The notes below the pieces were generated by a model. It searched no databases, was not told where the DNA came from, and saw nothing but the letters and a program-made list of their open reading frames with translations. A program made the position numbers and the translations under genes. From assembly GCF_018614655.1 (NCBI RefSeq), contig NZ_JAGGOG010000005.1, positions 47,682-111,681 of the forward strand: a stretch of 64,000 nucleotides of DNA, written 5' to 3'. This DNA is from Pseudomonas fluorescens (GTDB lineage Bacteria; Pseudomonadota; Gammaproteobacteria; Pseudomonadales; Pseudomonadaceae). Each line of letters starts with the position of its first letter. Within the stretch, counting starts at the first letter, position 1. Positions 15,453 to 25,823 of this stretch are shown one piece after another.

Positions 15453-18044
15453 ATGAGTAAAAACACTTCCGATCTGTCCTCCCACACCCCAATGATGCAG
15501 CAGTACTGGCGTCTGAAAAACCAGCACCCTGATCAGTTGATGTTCTATCGCATGGGCGACTTCTACGAGATCTTCTATGAAGACGCGAAGAAAGCGGCCA
15601 AGTTGCTGGACATCACCCTGACAGCGCGTGGGCAGTCGGCCGGGCAGGCGATTCCGATGTGCGGGATTCCTTACCATTCGTTGGAAGGTTACCTAGTCAA
15701 GCTGGTCAAGCTCGGTGAGTCGGTGGTGATCTGTGAGCAGATCGGCGACCCGGCCACCAGCAAGGGCCCGGTGGAACGTCAGGTGGTGCGCATTATTACC
15801 CCGGGGACGGTGAGTGATGAGGCGCTGCTGGATGAGCGTCGCGACAACCTGATCGCGGCGGTGCTGGGGGATGAACGGCTGTTCGGCCTGGCAGTGCTGG
15901 ATATCACCAGCGGCAACTTCACGGTGCTGGAGATCAAGGGTTGGGAGAACCTGCTGGCGGAGCTGGAGCGCGTCAATCCGGTGGAGTTGATGATTCCGGA
16001 CGATTGGCCCAAGGACCTGCCGGCGGAACGCCGCCGTGGGACCAAGCGCCGCGCACCGTGGGATTTCGAACGTGACTCGGCACTGAAAAGCCTGTGCCAA
16101 CAGTTCTCCGTGCAAGACCTCAAGGGCTTTGGTTGCGAAACCCTGACCCTGGCCATCGGCGCCGCCGGTTGCTTGCTCAGCTACGCCAAGGAAACCCAGC
16201 GTACCGCCCTGCCTCATTTGCGTAGTCTGCGTCATGAGCGCCTGGACGACACAGTGGTGCTCGATGGCGCCAGCCGGCGCAACCTGGAGTTAGATACCAA
16301 CCTGGCCGGCGGTCGCGACAACACCCTGCAATCGGTGGTCGACCGTTGCCAGACCGCCATGGGCAGCCGTCTGCTGACCCGTTGGTTGAACCGCCCGCTG
16401 CGGGATTTGACGGTGCTGCAATCCCGTCAAACCTCTATTACGTGCCTGCTGGACCGCTATCGCTTTGAAAAGCTGCAACCGCAGCTCAAGGAAATCGGCG
16501 ATATCGAGCGCATTCTCGCGCGGATCGGCCTGCGCAACGCGCGGCCTCGTGACCTCGCACGCCTGCGGGACGCCCTCGGCGCCCTGCCGCAGTTGCAAGC
16601 GGCGATGACTGAACTGGAAGCACCGCATCTGCAACAGTTGGCCGTGGTCACCAGCACCTACCCGGAACTGGCGGCGCTGCTGGAAAAAGCCATCATCGAC
16701 AACCCGCCCGCGATCATCCGCGACGGTGGCGTATTGAAGACCGGTTACGACAGCGAGCTGGACGAACTGCAATCCCTGAGCGAGAACGCCGGGCAGTTCC
16801 TGATCGACCTGGAAGCCCGCGAGAAAGCCCGTACCGGCCTGGCCAACCTGAAAGTCGGCTACAACCGCGTCCACGGCTACTTTATTGAGTTGCCGAGCAA
16901 GCAAGCCGAGCAGGCGCCTATCGATTATCAACGCCGCCAGACCCTCAAGGGTGCCGAGCGCTTTATCACCCCTGAGCTGAAAGCGTTCGAAGACAAGGCG
17001 CTATCGGCCAAGAGTCGCGCCCTGGCCCGCGAAAAGATGCTCTATGAAGCGCTGCTCGAAGACTTGATCGGCCAACTGGCGCCGTTGCAGGACACCGCTG
17101 CCGCCCTGGCGGAACTGGACGTACTGAGCAACCTGGCCGAGCGCGCACTGAACCTTGACCTGAACTGCCCGCGCTTTGTCAGCGAGCCGTGCATGCGCAT
17201 CGTCCAGGGTCGTCACCCAGTGGTGGAGCAGGTATTGACCACGCCGTTCGTGGCCAATGACCTGTCCCTGGACGACGATACCCGCATGCTGGTGATCACT
17301 GGTCCGAACATGGGCGGTAAATCCACCTACATGCGTCAGACCGCACTGATTGTGCTGCTGGCCCATATTGGCAGCTTCGTGCCGGCGGCCAGTTGCGAAT
17401 TATCCCTTGTGGACCGCATCTTTACCCGAATCGGTTCCAGCGATGACCTGGCCGGCGGCCGTTCGACCTTTATGGTGGAAATGAGCGAAACCGCCAACAT
17501 CCTGCACAACGCTACCGAGCGCAGCCTGGTGTTGATGGACGAAGTGGGGCGTGGCACCAGCACCTTCGACGGCCTGTCCCTGGCATGGGCGGCAGCCGAG
17601 CGGTTGGCCCACTTGCGGGCATATACGTTATTCGCCACCCACTATTTTGAGTTGACGGTGCTGCCGGAAAACGAGCCGCTGGTCGCCAACGTGCACCTCA
17701 ATGCCACCGAGCACAACGAGCGCATCGTGTTCCTGCACCATGTGCTGCCAGGACCGGCCAGCCAGAGTTATGGCTTGGCCGTGGCCCAGTTGGCCGGGGT
17801 GCCCACGGAGGTGATCACCCGTGCTCGCGAGCACCTGAGCCGCCTGGAAGAGACCGCCCTGCCCCACGAGTTGCCCGTGGCCAGTCCCGCGAAAGCGGCC
17901 AGCAAATCCAGTGCTCCTCACCAAAGCGACATGTTCGCCAGCCTGCCCCATCCGGTTCTGGATGAGCTGGCCAAGCTTGACCTGGATGACTTGACGCCGC
18001 GAAAAGCGCTGGAAATGCTCTATGCACTGAAGACACGGATCTAA
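15453..18044 (+). CDS. mutS: DNA mismatch repair protein MutS
   Basis: MutS recognises mispaired bases and recruits MutL. The 863-residue protein has the usual length. The mismatch-binding GDFYEIF motif places Phe37 and Glu39, the Walker [10 protein letters not shown] lies at about residues 617-625, and the [12 protein letters not shown]alker B/signature follows at about 695. The C-terminal helix-turn-helix segment [19 protein letters not shown] is present. It borders the tailocin island on one side and fdxA on the other, the normal fluorescens-group site of R-tailocin insertion. Confidence 0.97.
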   Translation: MSKNTSDLSSHTPMMQQYWRLKNQHPDQLMFYRMGDFYEIFYEDAKKAAKLLDITLTARGQSAGQAIPMCGIPYHSLEGYLVKLVKLGESVVICEQIGDPATSKGPVERQVVRIITPGTVSDEALLDERRDNLIAAVLGDERLFGLAVLDITSGNFTVLEIKGWENLLAELERVNPVELMIPDDWPKDLPAERRRGTKRRAPWDFERDSALKSLCQQFSVQDLKGFGCETLTLAIGAAGCLLSYAKETQRTALPHLRSLRHERLDDTVVLDGASRRNLELDTNLAGGRDNTLQSVVDRCQTAMGSRLLTRWLNRPLRDLTVLQSRQTSITCLLDRYRFEKLQPQLKEIGDIERILARIGLRNARPRDLARLRDALGALPQLQAAMTELEAPHLQQLAVVTSTYPELAALLEKAIIDNPPAIIRDGGVLKTGYDSELDELQSLSENAGQFLIDLEAREKARTGLANLKVGYNRVHGYFIELPSKQAEQAPIDYQRRQTLKGAERFITPELKAFEDKALSAKSRALAREKMLYEALLEDLIGQLAPLQDTAAALAELDVLSNLAERALNLDLNCPRFVSEPCMRIVQGRHPVVEQVLTTPFVANDLSLDDDTRMLVITGPNMGGKSTYMRQTALIVLLAHIGSFVPAASCELSLVDRIFTRIGSSDDLAGGRSTFMVEMSETANILHNATERSLVLMDEVGRGTSTFDGLSLAWAAAERLAHLRAYTLFATHYFELTVLPENEPLVANVHLNATEHNERIVFLHHVLPGPASQSYGLAVAQLAGVPTEVITRAREHLSRLEETALPHELPVASPAKAASKSSAPHQSDMFASLPHPVLDELAKLDLDDLTPRKALEMLYALKTRI

Positions 18045-18186
18045 CGCAGACGCTTGCAAGCTGATAGAATCTCGCGCGGTTTGGGATGCTGCGGGCTTTT
18101 AGCCTGGCCCGCAGACTATCGCTCCCGAACCTCGCGAGCCCCGCCACAAGGGGTTTCGCTGCCGCCGCCTGAGGAGAAAATTAGAA

Positions 18187-18510
18187 ATGACCTTCGTCGT
18201 CACCGACAACTGCATCAAGTGCAAGTACACCGACTGCGTAGAAGTCTGTCCGGTGGACTGCTTTTACGAAGGCCCGAACTTCCTGGTGATCCACCCGGAT
18301 GAGTGCATTGACTGCGCGCTGTGCGAGCCAGAATGCCCGGCCGTCGCCATTTTTTCCGAGGACGAAGTCCCGGCAGAAATGCAGGAATTTATTCAGTTGA
18401 ACGTTGATCTGGCCGAAATCTGGCCGAATATCACTGAGCGCAAAGACCCGATGCCCGATGCAGCCGAGTGGGATGGCAAAAAAGGCAAGATTGCAGACCT
18501 CGAGCGCTAA
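18187..18510 (+). CDS. fdxA: Seven-iron ferredoxin FdxA
   Basis: The 107-residue protein begins with the conserved segment [23 protein letters not shown], which binds a [3Fe-4S] cluster, followed by [13 protein letters not shown] for a [4Fe-4S] cluster. It is a cytoplasmic electron carrier. AGGAG lies 7-8 bases upstream of the ATG. It follows mutS and is convergent with rsmZ, with an intrinsic terminator between them. Confidence 0.96.
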   Translation: MTFVVTDNCIKCKYTDCVEVCPVDCFYEGPNFLVIHPDECIDCALCEPECPAVAIFSEDEVPAEMQEFIQLNVDLAEIWPNITERKDPMPDAAEWDGKKGKIADLER

Positions 18511-18527
18511 TAGCGTCGACGCCCTCC

Positions 18528-18551
18528 AAAAGGCCCCTTGCGGGCCTTTTT
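18528..18551 (+). terminator. fdxA terminator
   Basis: AAAAGGCCC-CTTGC-GGGCCTTTTT forms a stable hairpin followed by T residues, 18 bases after the fdxA stop. Confidence 0.85.
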
Positions 18552-18587
18552 GCGTTTCTCCCCTCAGGGTTTCACTTTTCTACAGGC

Positions 18588-18722
18588 AAAAAAAAGGGGC
18601 GGTATGACCCGCCCACATTTTTTCCCTAGTCCCTGTGTTCCTTTTCATCATCCTGATGAATCGCATCCTGCGAGGTTCCCTGAGTCATCGTTCCTTGATG
18701 ACTGTGTCAATCCGTGGACACA
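18588..18722 (-). ncRNA. rsmZ: RsmZ, RsmA/RsmE-sequestering small RNA
   Basis: The minus strand reads TGTGTCCACGGATTGACACA at the 5' end and folds into successive hairpins displaying GGA in the loops: ACGGAT, AAGGAA, CAGGGA, CAGGAT, CAGGAT and AAGGAA. It ends in a GGGCGGGT-N-ACCGCCC terminator with eight T residues. Order, hairpin sequences and position beside fdxA match RsmZ of Pseudomonas. The RNA titrates RsmA/RsmE proteins and so relieves translational repression of secondary-metabolism genes. The 5' end is placed 7 bases after a TAAGAT -10 element; the exact ends are predicted. Confidence 0.92.
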
Positions 18723-18728
18723 GGACTG

Positions 18729-18734
18729 ATCTTA
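18729..18734 (-). promoter_or_regulatory. rsmZ -10 element
   Basis: TAAGAT on the minus strand, 6-7 bases before the predicted 5' end of RsmZ. Confidence 0.65.
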
Positions 18735-18893
18735 GAGAGTTCCCGATTAAATTCAACGTGATCCAACGGATAGAATCCAGGGTCTTTCATTTAAAAACAC
18801 AATAAATAGTTATTATATTTCAGCAGCTTAGTAAATATAGGCAGTCATTCGAGCTGCCTGCGTCCGGTAAAAAACCCAAACACTTACGAAAAA

Positions 18894-18909
18894 GTAAGCA
18901 AATGCTTAC
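18894..18909. promoter_or_regulatory. GacA upstream activating sequence of rsmZ
   Basis: GTAAGCAAATGCTTAC is a near-perfect match to the known TGTAAGC-N4-GCTTACA palindrome bound by GacA. It lies about 180 bases upstream of the RsmZ start, the distance reported for fluorescens-group rsm genes. Confidence 0.88.
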
Positions 18910-18966
18910 ACCAGCAATTACGTAAACGCCAAACGATCGCTATTAAATGTTCTGCGGGCAAGAAAA

Positions 18967-18989
18967 AGCCCCGACACTGTCGAGGCTTG
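18967..18989 (-). terminator. apbC terminator
   Basis: AAGCCCCGACA-C-TGTCGAGGCTT forms an imperfect hairpin with an A run on the plus strand (T run on the minus strand) directly after the apbC stop. Confidence 0.65.
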
Positions 18990-19005
18990 TCTACCCACAG
19001 ATGAA

Positions 19006-20100
19006 TCAGTCGTCGCTGACCGTGATAGTCGGCATTGCCTGGGCGCCCGCCTCTTGCAGGACAATCCGTGCACCAACATGACGGGCCAGCTCTTGGTACA
19101 CCATGGCAATCTGGCTATCAGGCTCGGCGACCACGGTAGGCTTGCCACCGTCGGCCTGCTCACGAATCACCATCGACAGCGGCAACGACGCCAGCAGTTC
19201 GACACCGTACTGGGTCGCCAGTTTTTCACCGCCGCCTTCACCGAACAAATGCTCGGCATGGCCACAGTTGGAGCAAATGTGCACCGCCATGTTTTCCACG
19301 ACGCCCAGCACCGGGATATTGACCTTGCGGAACATCTCCACGCCTTTCTTCGCGTCCAGCAGCGCCAGATCCTGGGGCGTGGTGACGATCACCGAACCGG
19401 CCACCGGTACCTTTTGCGCCAGGGTCAGCTGGATATCACCGGTGCCTGGCGGCATGTCGATCACCAGGTAATCCAGGTCGCCCCAGGCGGTCTGGGTGAC
19501 CAGTTGCAGCAGGGCACCGGAGACCATCGGCCCGCGCCAGACCATCGGCGTGTTGTCATCGGTCAGGAATGCCATGGACATCACTTCCACACCATGGGAC
19601 TCGATGGGCACGAACCACTTCTGATCCTTGATCTTCGGCCGGGTGCCTTCGGCGATGCCGAACATCACACCCTGGCTCGGACCATAAATGTCCGCATCCA
19701 GAATCCCGACGCGTGCGCCTTCACGGGCCAGGGCCAGGGCCAGGTTGGCGGCGGTGGTGGATTTACCCACTCCACCCTTGCCAGAAGCGACGGCAACCAC
19801 GTTCTTGACGTTGGCCAACCCTGGAATCTGCGCCTGGGCCTTGTGCGGTGCGATCACGCACTGAATATCGACCTTGGCTGCGCTCACGCCGTCCAGACCT
19901 TCAATGGCCATTTGCAGCATCTGCGCCCAACCGCTCTTGAACAGACCTGCGGCATAACCCAGTTCAAGCTGGACCGAGACCTTGTCACCCTGCACATCAA
20001 TGGCACGAACGCACCCGGCGCTGACCGGGTCCTGGTTCAGGTAAGGGTCGGTGTACTGGCGAAGAACGGCTTCCACCGCTGCGCGATTGACGGCGCTCAT
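19006..20100 (-). CDS. apbC: Iron-sulfur cluster carrier protein ApbC/Mrp
   Basis: The 364-residue P-loop ATPase carries and delivers Fe-S clusters. A DUF59-like N-terminal domain (about residues 5-85) precedes the deviant Walker A GKGGVGKST at about residue 109. The cluster-binding ICSNCG motif (CxxC) is near residue 283. It is divergent from metG, as in other pseudomonads. The usual neighbour dcd is not found after it; rsmZ is there instead. Confidence 0.94.
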   Translation of the reverse strand: MSAVNRAAVEAVLRQYTDPYLNQDPVSAGCVRAIDVQGDKVSVQLELGYAAGLFKSGWAQMLQMAIEGLDGVSAAKVDIQCVIAPHKAQAQIPGLANVKNVVAVASGKGGVGKSTTAANLALALAREGARVGILDADIYGPSQGVMFGIAEGTRPKIKDQKWFVPIESHGVEVMSMAFLTDDNTPMVWRGPMVSGALLQLVTQTAWGDLDYLVIDMPPGTGDIQLTLAQKVPVAGSVIVTTPQDLALLDAKKGVEMFRKVNIPVLGVVENMAVHICSNCGHAEHLFGEGGGEKLATQYGVELLASLPLSMVIREQADGGKPTVVAEPDSQIAMVYQELARHVGARIVLQEAGAQAMPTITVSDD

Positions 20101-20271
20101 GGGCTACTCCCGAAAAAGACTGACTAAAACAGGCGGCTATCCTAACCGTTCCTGACGGCCTGCGGCATGCTTTCGCGGTAATGGAAAACGCTGAAACAAC
20201 GCCACGGGGTGAAATAAATTTCCCGGCGCTTTATAGTGGCCGACCTCCGTTTCATCAAGTAGCCGAGCCCC

Positions 20272-22323
20272 ATGTCCGAGCCACGCAAGATCCTCGTCAC
20301 CAGCGCCCTGCCCTATGCCAATGGTTCAATCCACCTTGGCCATATGCTTGAGTACATCCAGACCGATATGTGGGTGCGCTTCCAGAAGCATCGCGGCAAT
20401 CAATGCATTTATGTCTGCGCGGACGACGCCCACGGTTCGGCCATCATGTTGCGCGCCGAAAAGGAAGGCATTACCCCGGAACAACTGATCGCCAACGTCC
20501 AGGCTGAACACAGCGCCGACTTTGCCGAATTCCTGGTGGACTTCGACAACTTCCATTCGACGCACTCTGAAGAGAACCGTGAGCTGTCGAGCCAAATCTA
20601 TAAGCGGCTGCGGGACGCCGGTCACATCGCCACGCGTTCAATCACGCAGTATTTCGACCCGGAAAAGAAAATGTTCCTGGCCGACCGCTTCATCAAGGGC
20701 ACCTGCCCGAAATGTGGCACCGAAGACCAGTACGGCGATAACTGCGAGAAATGTGGTGCTACCTACGCGCCCACCGACCTGAAGAATCCGAAGTCGGCGA
20801 TCTCCGGCGCCACCCCGGTGCTCAAGGACTCCCAGCACTTCTTCTTCAAGCTCCCGGATTTCCAGCAAATGCTGCAAACCTGGACCCGCAGCGGCACCCT
20901 GCAGGACGCCGTGGCCAACAAGATCGCCGAATGGCTGGATGCCGGCCTGCAACAGTGGGACATCTCCCGCGATGCGCCGTACTTCGGCTTCGAAATCCCA
21001 GACGAGCCAGGCAAGTACTTCTACGTGTGGCTGGACGCGCCGATCGGCTACATGGCCAGCTTCAAGAACCTTTGCGACCGTACGCCGGAGCTGGACTTCG
21101 ACGCGTTCTGGGGCAAGGACTCCACCGCCGAGCTGTATCACTTCATCGGCAAGGACATCGTCAACTTCCACGCCCTGTTCTGGCCAGCAATGCTCGAAGG
21201 TTCGGGCTATCGCAAGCCGACCGGCATCGCCGTACACGGCTACCTGACGGTCAACGGCCAGAAGATGTCCAAATCCCGTGGCACCTTTATCAAGGCGCGC
21301 ACCTACCTGGATCATCTGTCACCGGAATACCTGCGCTACTACTACGCAGCCAAGCTGGGCCGTGGCGTCGACGACCTGGACCTGAACCTGGAAGACTTCG
21401 TACAGAAGGTCAACTCGGACCTGGTGGGCAAGGTGGTCAACATCGCCAGCCGTTGCGCGGGCTTTATCCACAAGGGCAACGCCGGCGTGCTGGTGGCAGA
21501 AAATGCCGCGCCCGAGCTGACCGACGCGTTCCTGGCCGCCGCGCCAAGCATTGCCGACGCCTATGAAGCCCGAGACTTTGCCCGCGCCATGCGCGAGATC
21601 ATGGGCCTGGCCGACCGTGCCAACGCCTGGATTGCCGACAAGGCACCGTGGTCGCTGAACAAACAGGACGGTAAGCAGGATGAAGTCCAGGCCATCTGCG
21701 CCACGGGCATCAACCTGTTCCGCCAGTTGGTGATCTTCCTCAAGCCGGTGCTGCCGTTGCTGGCGGCCGACGCCGAGGCGTTCCTCAATGTACCGCCACT
21801 GACCTGGAACGATCACGCGACCTTGCTCAGCAACCACCAACTCAATGAGTTCAAGCCGCTGATGACCCGCATCGACCCGGTGAAAGTCCAGGCCATGACC
21901 GACGCATCCAAAGAAGATCTGGAAGCCAGCAAGACTGACACTGGCGAAGCCGCACCTGCCGGTAATGGCGAACTGGCTAAAGATCCGCTGTCCGCGGAAA
22001 TCGACTTCGACGCGTTTGCCGCGGTCGACCTGCGCGTGGCGCTGATCCTCAAGGCCGAAGCCGTGGAAGGCGCCGACAAGCTGCTGCGCCTGACCCTGGA
22101 CATCGGTGATGAGCAACGCAACGTGTTCTCCGGGATCAAGAGTGCCTACCCGGACCCGGCCAAACTGGAAGGTCGCCTGACCATGATGATCGCCAACCTC
22201 AAGCCCCGGAAAATGCGTTTCGGCATCTCCGAAGGCATGGTGATGGCAGCCGGCCCTGGCGGCGAAGAGATCTACTTGCTGAGCCCTGACAGCGGCGCCA
22301 AGCCCGGCCAGCGCATCAAGTAA
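20272..22323 (+). CDS. metG: Methionyl-tRNA synthetase
   Basis: The 683-residue enzyme charges tRNA-Met with methionine. HIGH-type motif HLGH is near residue 22, zinc-binding CPKC/CEKC pairs lie at about residues 145-162, and KMSKS is near residue 334. A C-terminal EMAP/tRNA-binding domain occupies about residues 580-683, making it the dimeric long form. It is transcribed divergently from apbC and followed by a palindromic repeat. Confidence 0.97.
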   Translation: MSEPRKILVTSALPYANGSIHLGHMLEYIQTDMWVRFQKHRGNQCIYVCADDAHGSAIMLRAEKEGITPEQLIANVQAEHSADFAEFLVDFDNFHSTHSEENRELSSQIYKRLRDAGHIATRSITQYFDPEKKMFLADRFIKGTCPKCGTEDQYGDNCEKCGATYAPTDLKNPKSAISGATPVLKDSQHFFFKLPDFQQMLQTWTRSGTLQDAVANKIAEWLDAGLQQWDISRDAPYFGFEIPDEPGKYFYVWLDAPIGYMASFKNLCDRTPELDFDAFWGKDSTAELYHFIGKDIVNFHALFWPAMLEGSGYRKPTGIAVHGYLTVNGQKMSKSRGTFIKARTYLDHLSPEYLRYYYAAKLGRGVDDLDLNLEDFVQKVNSDLVGKVVNIASRCAGFIHKGNAGVLVAENAAPELTDAFLAAAPSIADAYEARDFARAMREIMGLADRANAWIADKAPWSLNKQDGKQDEVQAICATGINLFRQLVIFLKPVLPLLAADAEAFLNVPPLTWNDHATLLSNHQLNEFKPLMTRIDPVKVQAMTDASKEDLEASKTDTGEAAPAGNGELAKDPLSAEIDFDAFAAVDLRVALILKAEAVEGADKLLRLTLDIGDEQRNVFSGIKSAYPDPAKLEGRLTMMIANLKPRKMRFGISEGMVMAAGPGGEEIYLLSPDSGAKPGQRIK

Positions 22324-22330
22324 ACCTTCC

Positions 22331-22421
22331 GGTGGCGAGCAGGTTTGTCCGCGTTGAGTCGCGAAGCGGCCCAAAAAAAGGGACTGCTACGCAGTCCAAC
22401 GCGGGCAAGCCCGCTCGCCAC
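22331..22421. repeat. REP-like palindrome after metG
   Basis: GGTGGCGAGCAGGTTTGTCC and its imperfect complement (ending GCCCGCTCGCCAC) form 25-base arms around a 40-base centre with its own GGACTGC/GCAGTCC hairpin. It is an interspersed palindrome of the GCGGGC type and may act as the metG 3' hairpin. Confidence 0.8.
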
Positions 22422-22479
22422 AGGGCTAGTGCCCCTTCCTCGCTTGCCGGATAATCGGATTCTGTTTGCTTAACCCGGC

Positions 22480-23064
22480 ATGCCCATGACCGATATGCTT
22501 TTCACCCTTGTCAGCACGGCCCTGATCAGCAACTTCGTGTTGCAGATGCCGCTGGCTGTCGACCCGGTGCTGGCATCATCCACTGATCCACGCAGACAAG
22601 TGCATGCCCTGGGCATTGCCACCACCTTGCTGATGGTGCTGAGCAGTGTCGTCGGCTATCTGCTTGACCACTATGTGCTGCAGCCACTGGCGCTGACATC
22701 TTTGCGGTTGTTCGTATTTCTGCCGGTGACCATTGTGTTGATTCAACCACTGCTAAGCGTGCTGTCCCGCCAGTTACCCAAACTGTCGTTCGATGGCCTG
22801 TGGCCGTTGGTCCTGGGGAACGCCGGGGTGTTGGCCGTGCTGTTAATGGGTACGCAGGACGATAGAGGGCTGGCGCATATGACAGCCTTGAGCCTTGGCG
22901 CTGGCCTAGGCTTTTGGCTGGTGCTGAGCCTGTTCAGCGATCTGCGCCAACGTATTGCCGGTAACGATATCCCGCTGCCCTTTCGAGGCTTGCCCGTAGA
23001 GCTGATCAGTGCCGGGCTAATAGCCGTGGCTTTTCTGGGTTTCAACGCAATGATCAAACCATGA
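22480..23064 (+). CDS. rnfA: RnfA-like membrane subunit, cysteine-free
   Basis: The 194-residue, six-helix protein aligns with RnfA/RsxA along its length (NFVL near residue 18, GIATT near 47, [22 protein letters not shown] at the end). Family members bind half of an intramembrane [2Fe-2S] cluster with two Cys in LGLCP and TTNCA motifs. Here those positions are PLAVDP and LGNAG, and the protein has no cysteine at all. A second ATG two codons on is an alternative start. It overlaps rnfB by 4 bases. The complex is normally a membrane ferredoxin:NAD oxidoreductase or SoxR reducer; whether this divergent form keeps that function is unclear. Confidence 0.85.
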   Translation: MPMTDMLFTLVSTALISNFVLQMPLAVDPVLASSTDPRRQVHALGIATTLLMVLSSVVGYLLDHYVLQPLALTSLRLFVFLPVTIVLIQPLLSVLSRQLPKLSFDGLWPLVLGNAGVLAVLLMGTQDDRGLAHMTALSLGAGLGFWLVLSLFSDLRQRIAGNDIPLPFRGLPVELISAGLIAVAFLGFNAMIKP

Positions 23065-24257
23065 GCCTGATTCAACGTATCGATGCGCTGCTGCCACAGA
23101 CCCAATGTGGCAAATGCGGGCATCCTGGCTGCAAGCCCTACGCCGAAGGGATTGCCCAAGGCGAAGCCATCAACAAATGCCCTCCGGGCGGACGGGAAAC
23201 CATTGCCGGACTGGCGCAGCTGTTGAACGTCCCCGTATTGGACCTGGACACTTCCCGCGGAGACGCACCGGCGCAGATCGCCTTTATCCGCGAGGCGGAG
23301 TGCATTGGCTGCACCAAATGCATCCAGGCCTGCCCGGTAGACGCGATCGTCGGTGCGGCCAAGCTGATGCACACGGTGATTATCGACGAGTGTACGGGTT
23401 GCGACCTGTGTGTCGCGCCCTGCCCCGTTGACTGCATCGAAATGCATCCGATGGCCAGGGTGCTGCCGATTGTGGGTGGCCTTGCGTCCAACGATCAGGA
23501 GCGCCAGGCACGCAGTATCAAGCGCGACCGTGCCCGGCGGCGCTTTGAACAGCGCAACGCACGGCTGCAACGGGAGGAGGAACAGAAACTCGCCGAACGC
23601 CTGGCCCGCGCCAAACGCCCTGCTGTTGTTGAGACGGTGACGGTCAACCCGGTCCAGGCAGCCATCGAGCGGGTTCGCGCGCAAAAAGCCGCCGACATGG
23701 ACGCTGCAGTGAAAAAGGCCAAGATCAACCTGGCCATGAGCCGTGCCCAGCTACACAAATCCCTACAAGCGTTCGGCCATCCACCTACCTTTGAACAGCA
23801 GTCGCAGTTAGTCATCCTGCAGCGGCAATTCGAAGCTGCTGAACAGGCACTCGCGGCGCTTGACGTGAACAGCACACCGCCGCCAGCTCCGAACAAGGAC
23901 CCAGAGCTGAAACGGGCGAAAATACAGCTGGCGATGCGTCGTGCTGAACTGCAAAAAGCCCAAAACCAAAACGCCGGCCCGCAACAACTGGCGGTATTGA
24001 GTGCAGCACTGGCCGCAGCCGAACACGCCTTGCATGACGCTGAAGCTACGTCCGACCAGCCCCGTCCCGACTTGCAACGGGTGGAAAAGCGGCCGATCGA
24101 TAGTCAGCTACGCCAACTGAAAACCACCCTGGCCTATGCCCGTGCCGACTTGAGCAAAATTCAACGCCAACCTGGTGCCAGCGAGGCCGAGCTGGCTGAT
24201 GCGCAGCGCCGTCTCGACGACGCCCTGCGCTTGGTGAATAGCCATGTCAGCGGGTGA
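23061..24257 (+). CDS. rnfB: RnfB-like ferredoxin subunit without membrane anchor and with a repeat tail
   Basis: The 398-residue protein holds the RnfB iron-sulfur core: [12 protein letters not shown] with a further Cys in NKCPPGG (about residues 16-49), then [12 protein letters not shown] and [12 protein letters not shown] (about 88-125), for three [4Fe-4S] clusters. The N-terminal membrane helix of normal RnfB is absent, because the protein starts [15 protein letters not shown] directly before the first cluster. After residue 140 comes a basic coiled-coil tail with three related segments about 66 residues apart ([36 protein letters not shown]). The tail resembles the C-terminus of RnfC, which is missing from the operon. 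Confidence 0.87.
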   Translation: MSLIQRIDALLPQTQCGKCGHPGCKPYAEGIAQGEAINKCPPGGRETIAGLAQLLNVPVLDLDTSRGDAPAQIAFIREAECIGCTKCIQACPVDAIVGAAKLMHTVIIDECTGCDLCVAPCPVDCIEMHPMARVLPIVGGLASNDQERQARSIKRDRARRRFEQRNARLQREEEQKLAERLARAKRPAVVETVTVNPVQAAIERVRAQKAADMDAAVKKAKINLAMSRAQLHKSLQAFGHPPTFEQQSQLVILQRQFEAAEQALAALDVNSTPPPAPNKDPELKRAKIQLAMRRAELQKAQNQNAGPQQLAVLSAALAAAEHALHDAEATSDQPRPDLQRVEKRPIDSQLRQLKTTLAYARADLSKIQRQPGASEAELADAQRRLDDALRLVNSHVSG

Positions 24258-25215
24258 AACGGTCGACCGCCAGCAGCAGGCGATGAAACGTGTGCTGCTG
24301 GCGACCGTGCCAGGCTTGTTGGTCATGTTCTGGCTGTACGGTTGGGGCGTGTTGATCAACCTGTTGTTGGCCGGTACTTGTGCGCTGGTGCTGGAAGCGA
24401 GTGTGCAACGGTTGCGCCGGCGCTCGGTCAACGATCTCAGCGGCTTGGTCAGCGCTACGCTGCTGGCCTTGGCATTGCCTCCTTATTGCCCCTGGTGGCT
24501 ATGTGTGTCGGCAGTAGCCAGCGCATTGCTGCTGGGCAAACACCTGTATGGCGGCAACCAGAACCCCTTCAACCCGGCCATGGTCGGTTATGCACTGATG
24601 CTGGTGGCCTTTCCACAACCCATGACTCACTGGCCCGCGTCTCACGGCATGGACCTGCTGGCGGGCCTGCAACAGGTGTTCGGCCTGCATGGCAACGCTC
24701 CGGATGCCTGGGCCCAGGCCACTGCCCTGGATGTCCTGCGAATCAACAAGAGCCTGACCATCGACGAACTGTTTGCCAGCAGTACAGCCTTCGGTTACGT
24801 CGCAGGCCGGGGCAGTGAATGGGTCAACCTGGCGTTTCTCGCCGGTGGACTGTTTCTGTTGCAGCAACGGGTGTTCAGTTGGCATGCACCGGTGGGCATG
24901 CTCGGCAGCTTGTTCATCATCAGCCTGTTGTGCTGGAACGGCTCGGGGTCGGACTCCCATGGCTCGCCGCTGTTTCATCTGCTCACCGGCGCCAGCATGC
25001 TCGGGGCATTTTTTATTGTTACCGAACCCGTGTCCGGCCCTAAAAGCCCACGCGCGCGCCTGATGTTTGGCGCCGGGGCAGGCTTGCTGATTTACCTGAT
25101 CCGTACGTGGGGCGGGTACCCTGACGGTGTAGCGTTTGCAGTATTGCTGATGAACCTGGCAGTGCCGGCACTGGAACGCCTGGCGACACCAAAACAGCCA
25201 GCGGTGACCTCATGA
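24244..25215 (+). CDS. rnfD: RnfD-like flavoprotein membrane subunit
   Basis: The 323-residue protein has about eight to ten membrane helices and aligns with RnfD/Nqr[21 protein letters not shown] near residues 97-116 is the conserved flavin-pocket segment. The covalent FMN threonine is retained as AQATALDVL (about residue 160), where family members have SGATPL. It overlaps rnfB by 14 bases and rnfG by 4 bases, directly following rnfB without an intervening rnfC. Confidence 0.88.
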   Translation: MSAGETVDRQQQAMKRVLLATVPGLLVMFWLYGWGVLINLLLAGTCALVLEASVQRLRRRSVNDLSGLVSATLLALALPPYCPWWLCVSAVASALLLGKHLYGGNQNPFNPAMVGYALMLVAFPQPMTHWPASHGMDLLAGLQQVFGLHGNAPDAWAQATALDVLRINKSLTIDELFASSTAFGYVAGRGSEWVNLAFLAGGLFLLQQRVFSWHAPVGMLGSLFIISLLCWNGSGSDSHGSPLFHLLTGASMLGAFFIVTEPVSGPKSPRARLMFGAGAGLLIYLIRTWGGYPDGVAFAVLLMNLAVPALERLATPKQPAVTS

Positions 25216-25823
25216 AACGCGCCCGGGGCCTGCTGATTGTATTGCTGATCGCCGCCGCCGGGATTGCCCTGACCCTGCTCGTCCACCAGTTGACCGCCAG
25301 CCGCGCCGCCCAGGAACAACAAGACCAGCAACGCCGCGCCTTTCTGGACATCCTGCCCGGTGGTAGCTACGACAACCAGCCACTGGAACATCCACTGGCG
25401 ATGAACCCGCAGGTATTGGCAAACAGTCAACTGCTGGGCGGTTATCTCGCCACCCTGTCGAGCCAGCCCAATGCGGTGCTGCTGCACTCGCAGGTCAGTG
25501 GCTACGGCGGCCCCATCGAGTTGCTGATCGCCATTTCCCAGAATGGAAAGTTGCTGGGGGTGAAAACCCTGAAGCAGTCGGAAACCCCTGGCCTGGGTGG
25601 ACATATCGCCGAGGGCAACAATCCTTGGCTGGCCGCCTTCAAGGCACGGTCTCGTCACGATCCAGCGGATGCGGGCTGGGCTTTGAAGAAGGACCAAGGG
25701 CAATTCGATCAAATGGCCGGCGCTACCATCACCTCTCGGGCGGTAATCAACGCGGTGCATGATGCCTTGCGCTATTTTGATGAGCAGCGGCAATCGATGC
25801 TGGAGCAACCTGCCCGTGACTAA
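25212..25823 (+). CDS. rnfG: RnfG-like periplasmic flavoprotein subunit
   Basis: The 203-residue protein has one N-terminal membrane helix (about residues 6-24) and a periplasmic FMN-binding domain. The covalent FMN motif AGATITS is intact near residue 174, and the conserved ETPGLGGHI segment is near residue 127. It overlaps rnfD (ATGA) and rnfE. Confidence 0.9.
   Translation: MKRARGLLIVLLIAAAGIALTLLVHQLTASRAAQEQQDQQRRAFLDILPGGSYDNQPLEHPLAMNPQVLANSQLLGGYLATLSSQPNAVLLHSQVSGYGGPIELLIAISQNGKLLGVKTLKQSETPGLGGHIAEGNNPWLAAFKARSRHDPADAGWALKKDQGQFDQMAGATITSRAVINAVHDALRYFDEQRQSMLEQPARD

Noticed and set aside
23061..24257. RnfB membrane anchor missed because of a wrong start
   Set aside because: Extending upstream in frame runs into rnfA coding sequence and yields no hydrophobic helix; the ATGA junction with rnfA supports the short start.
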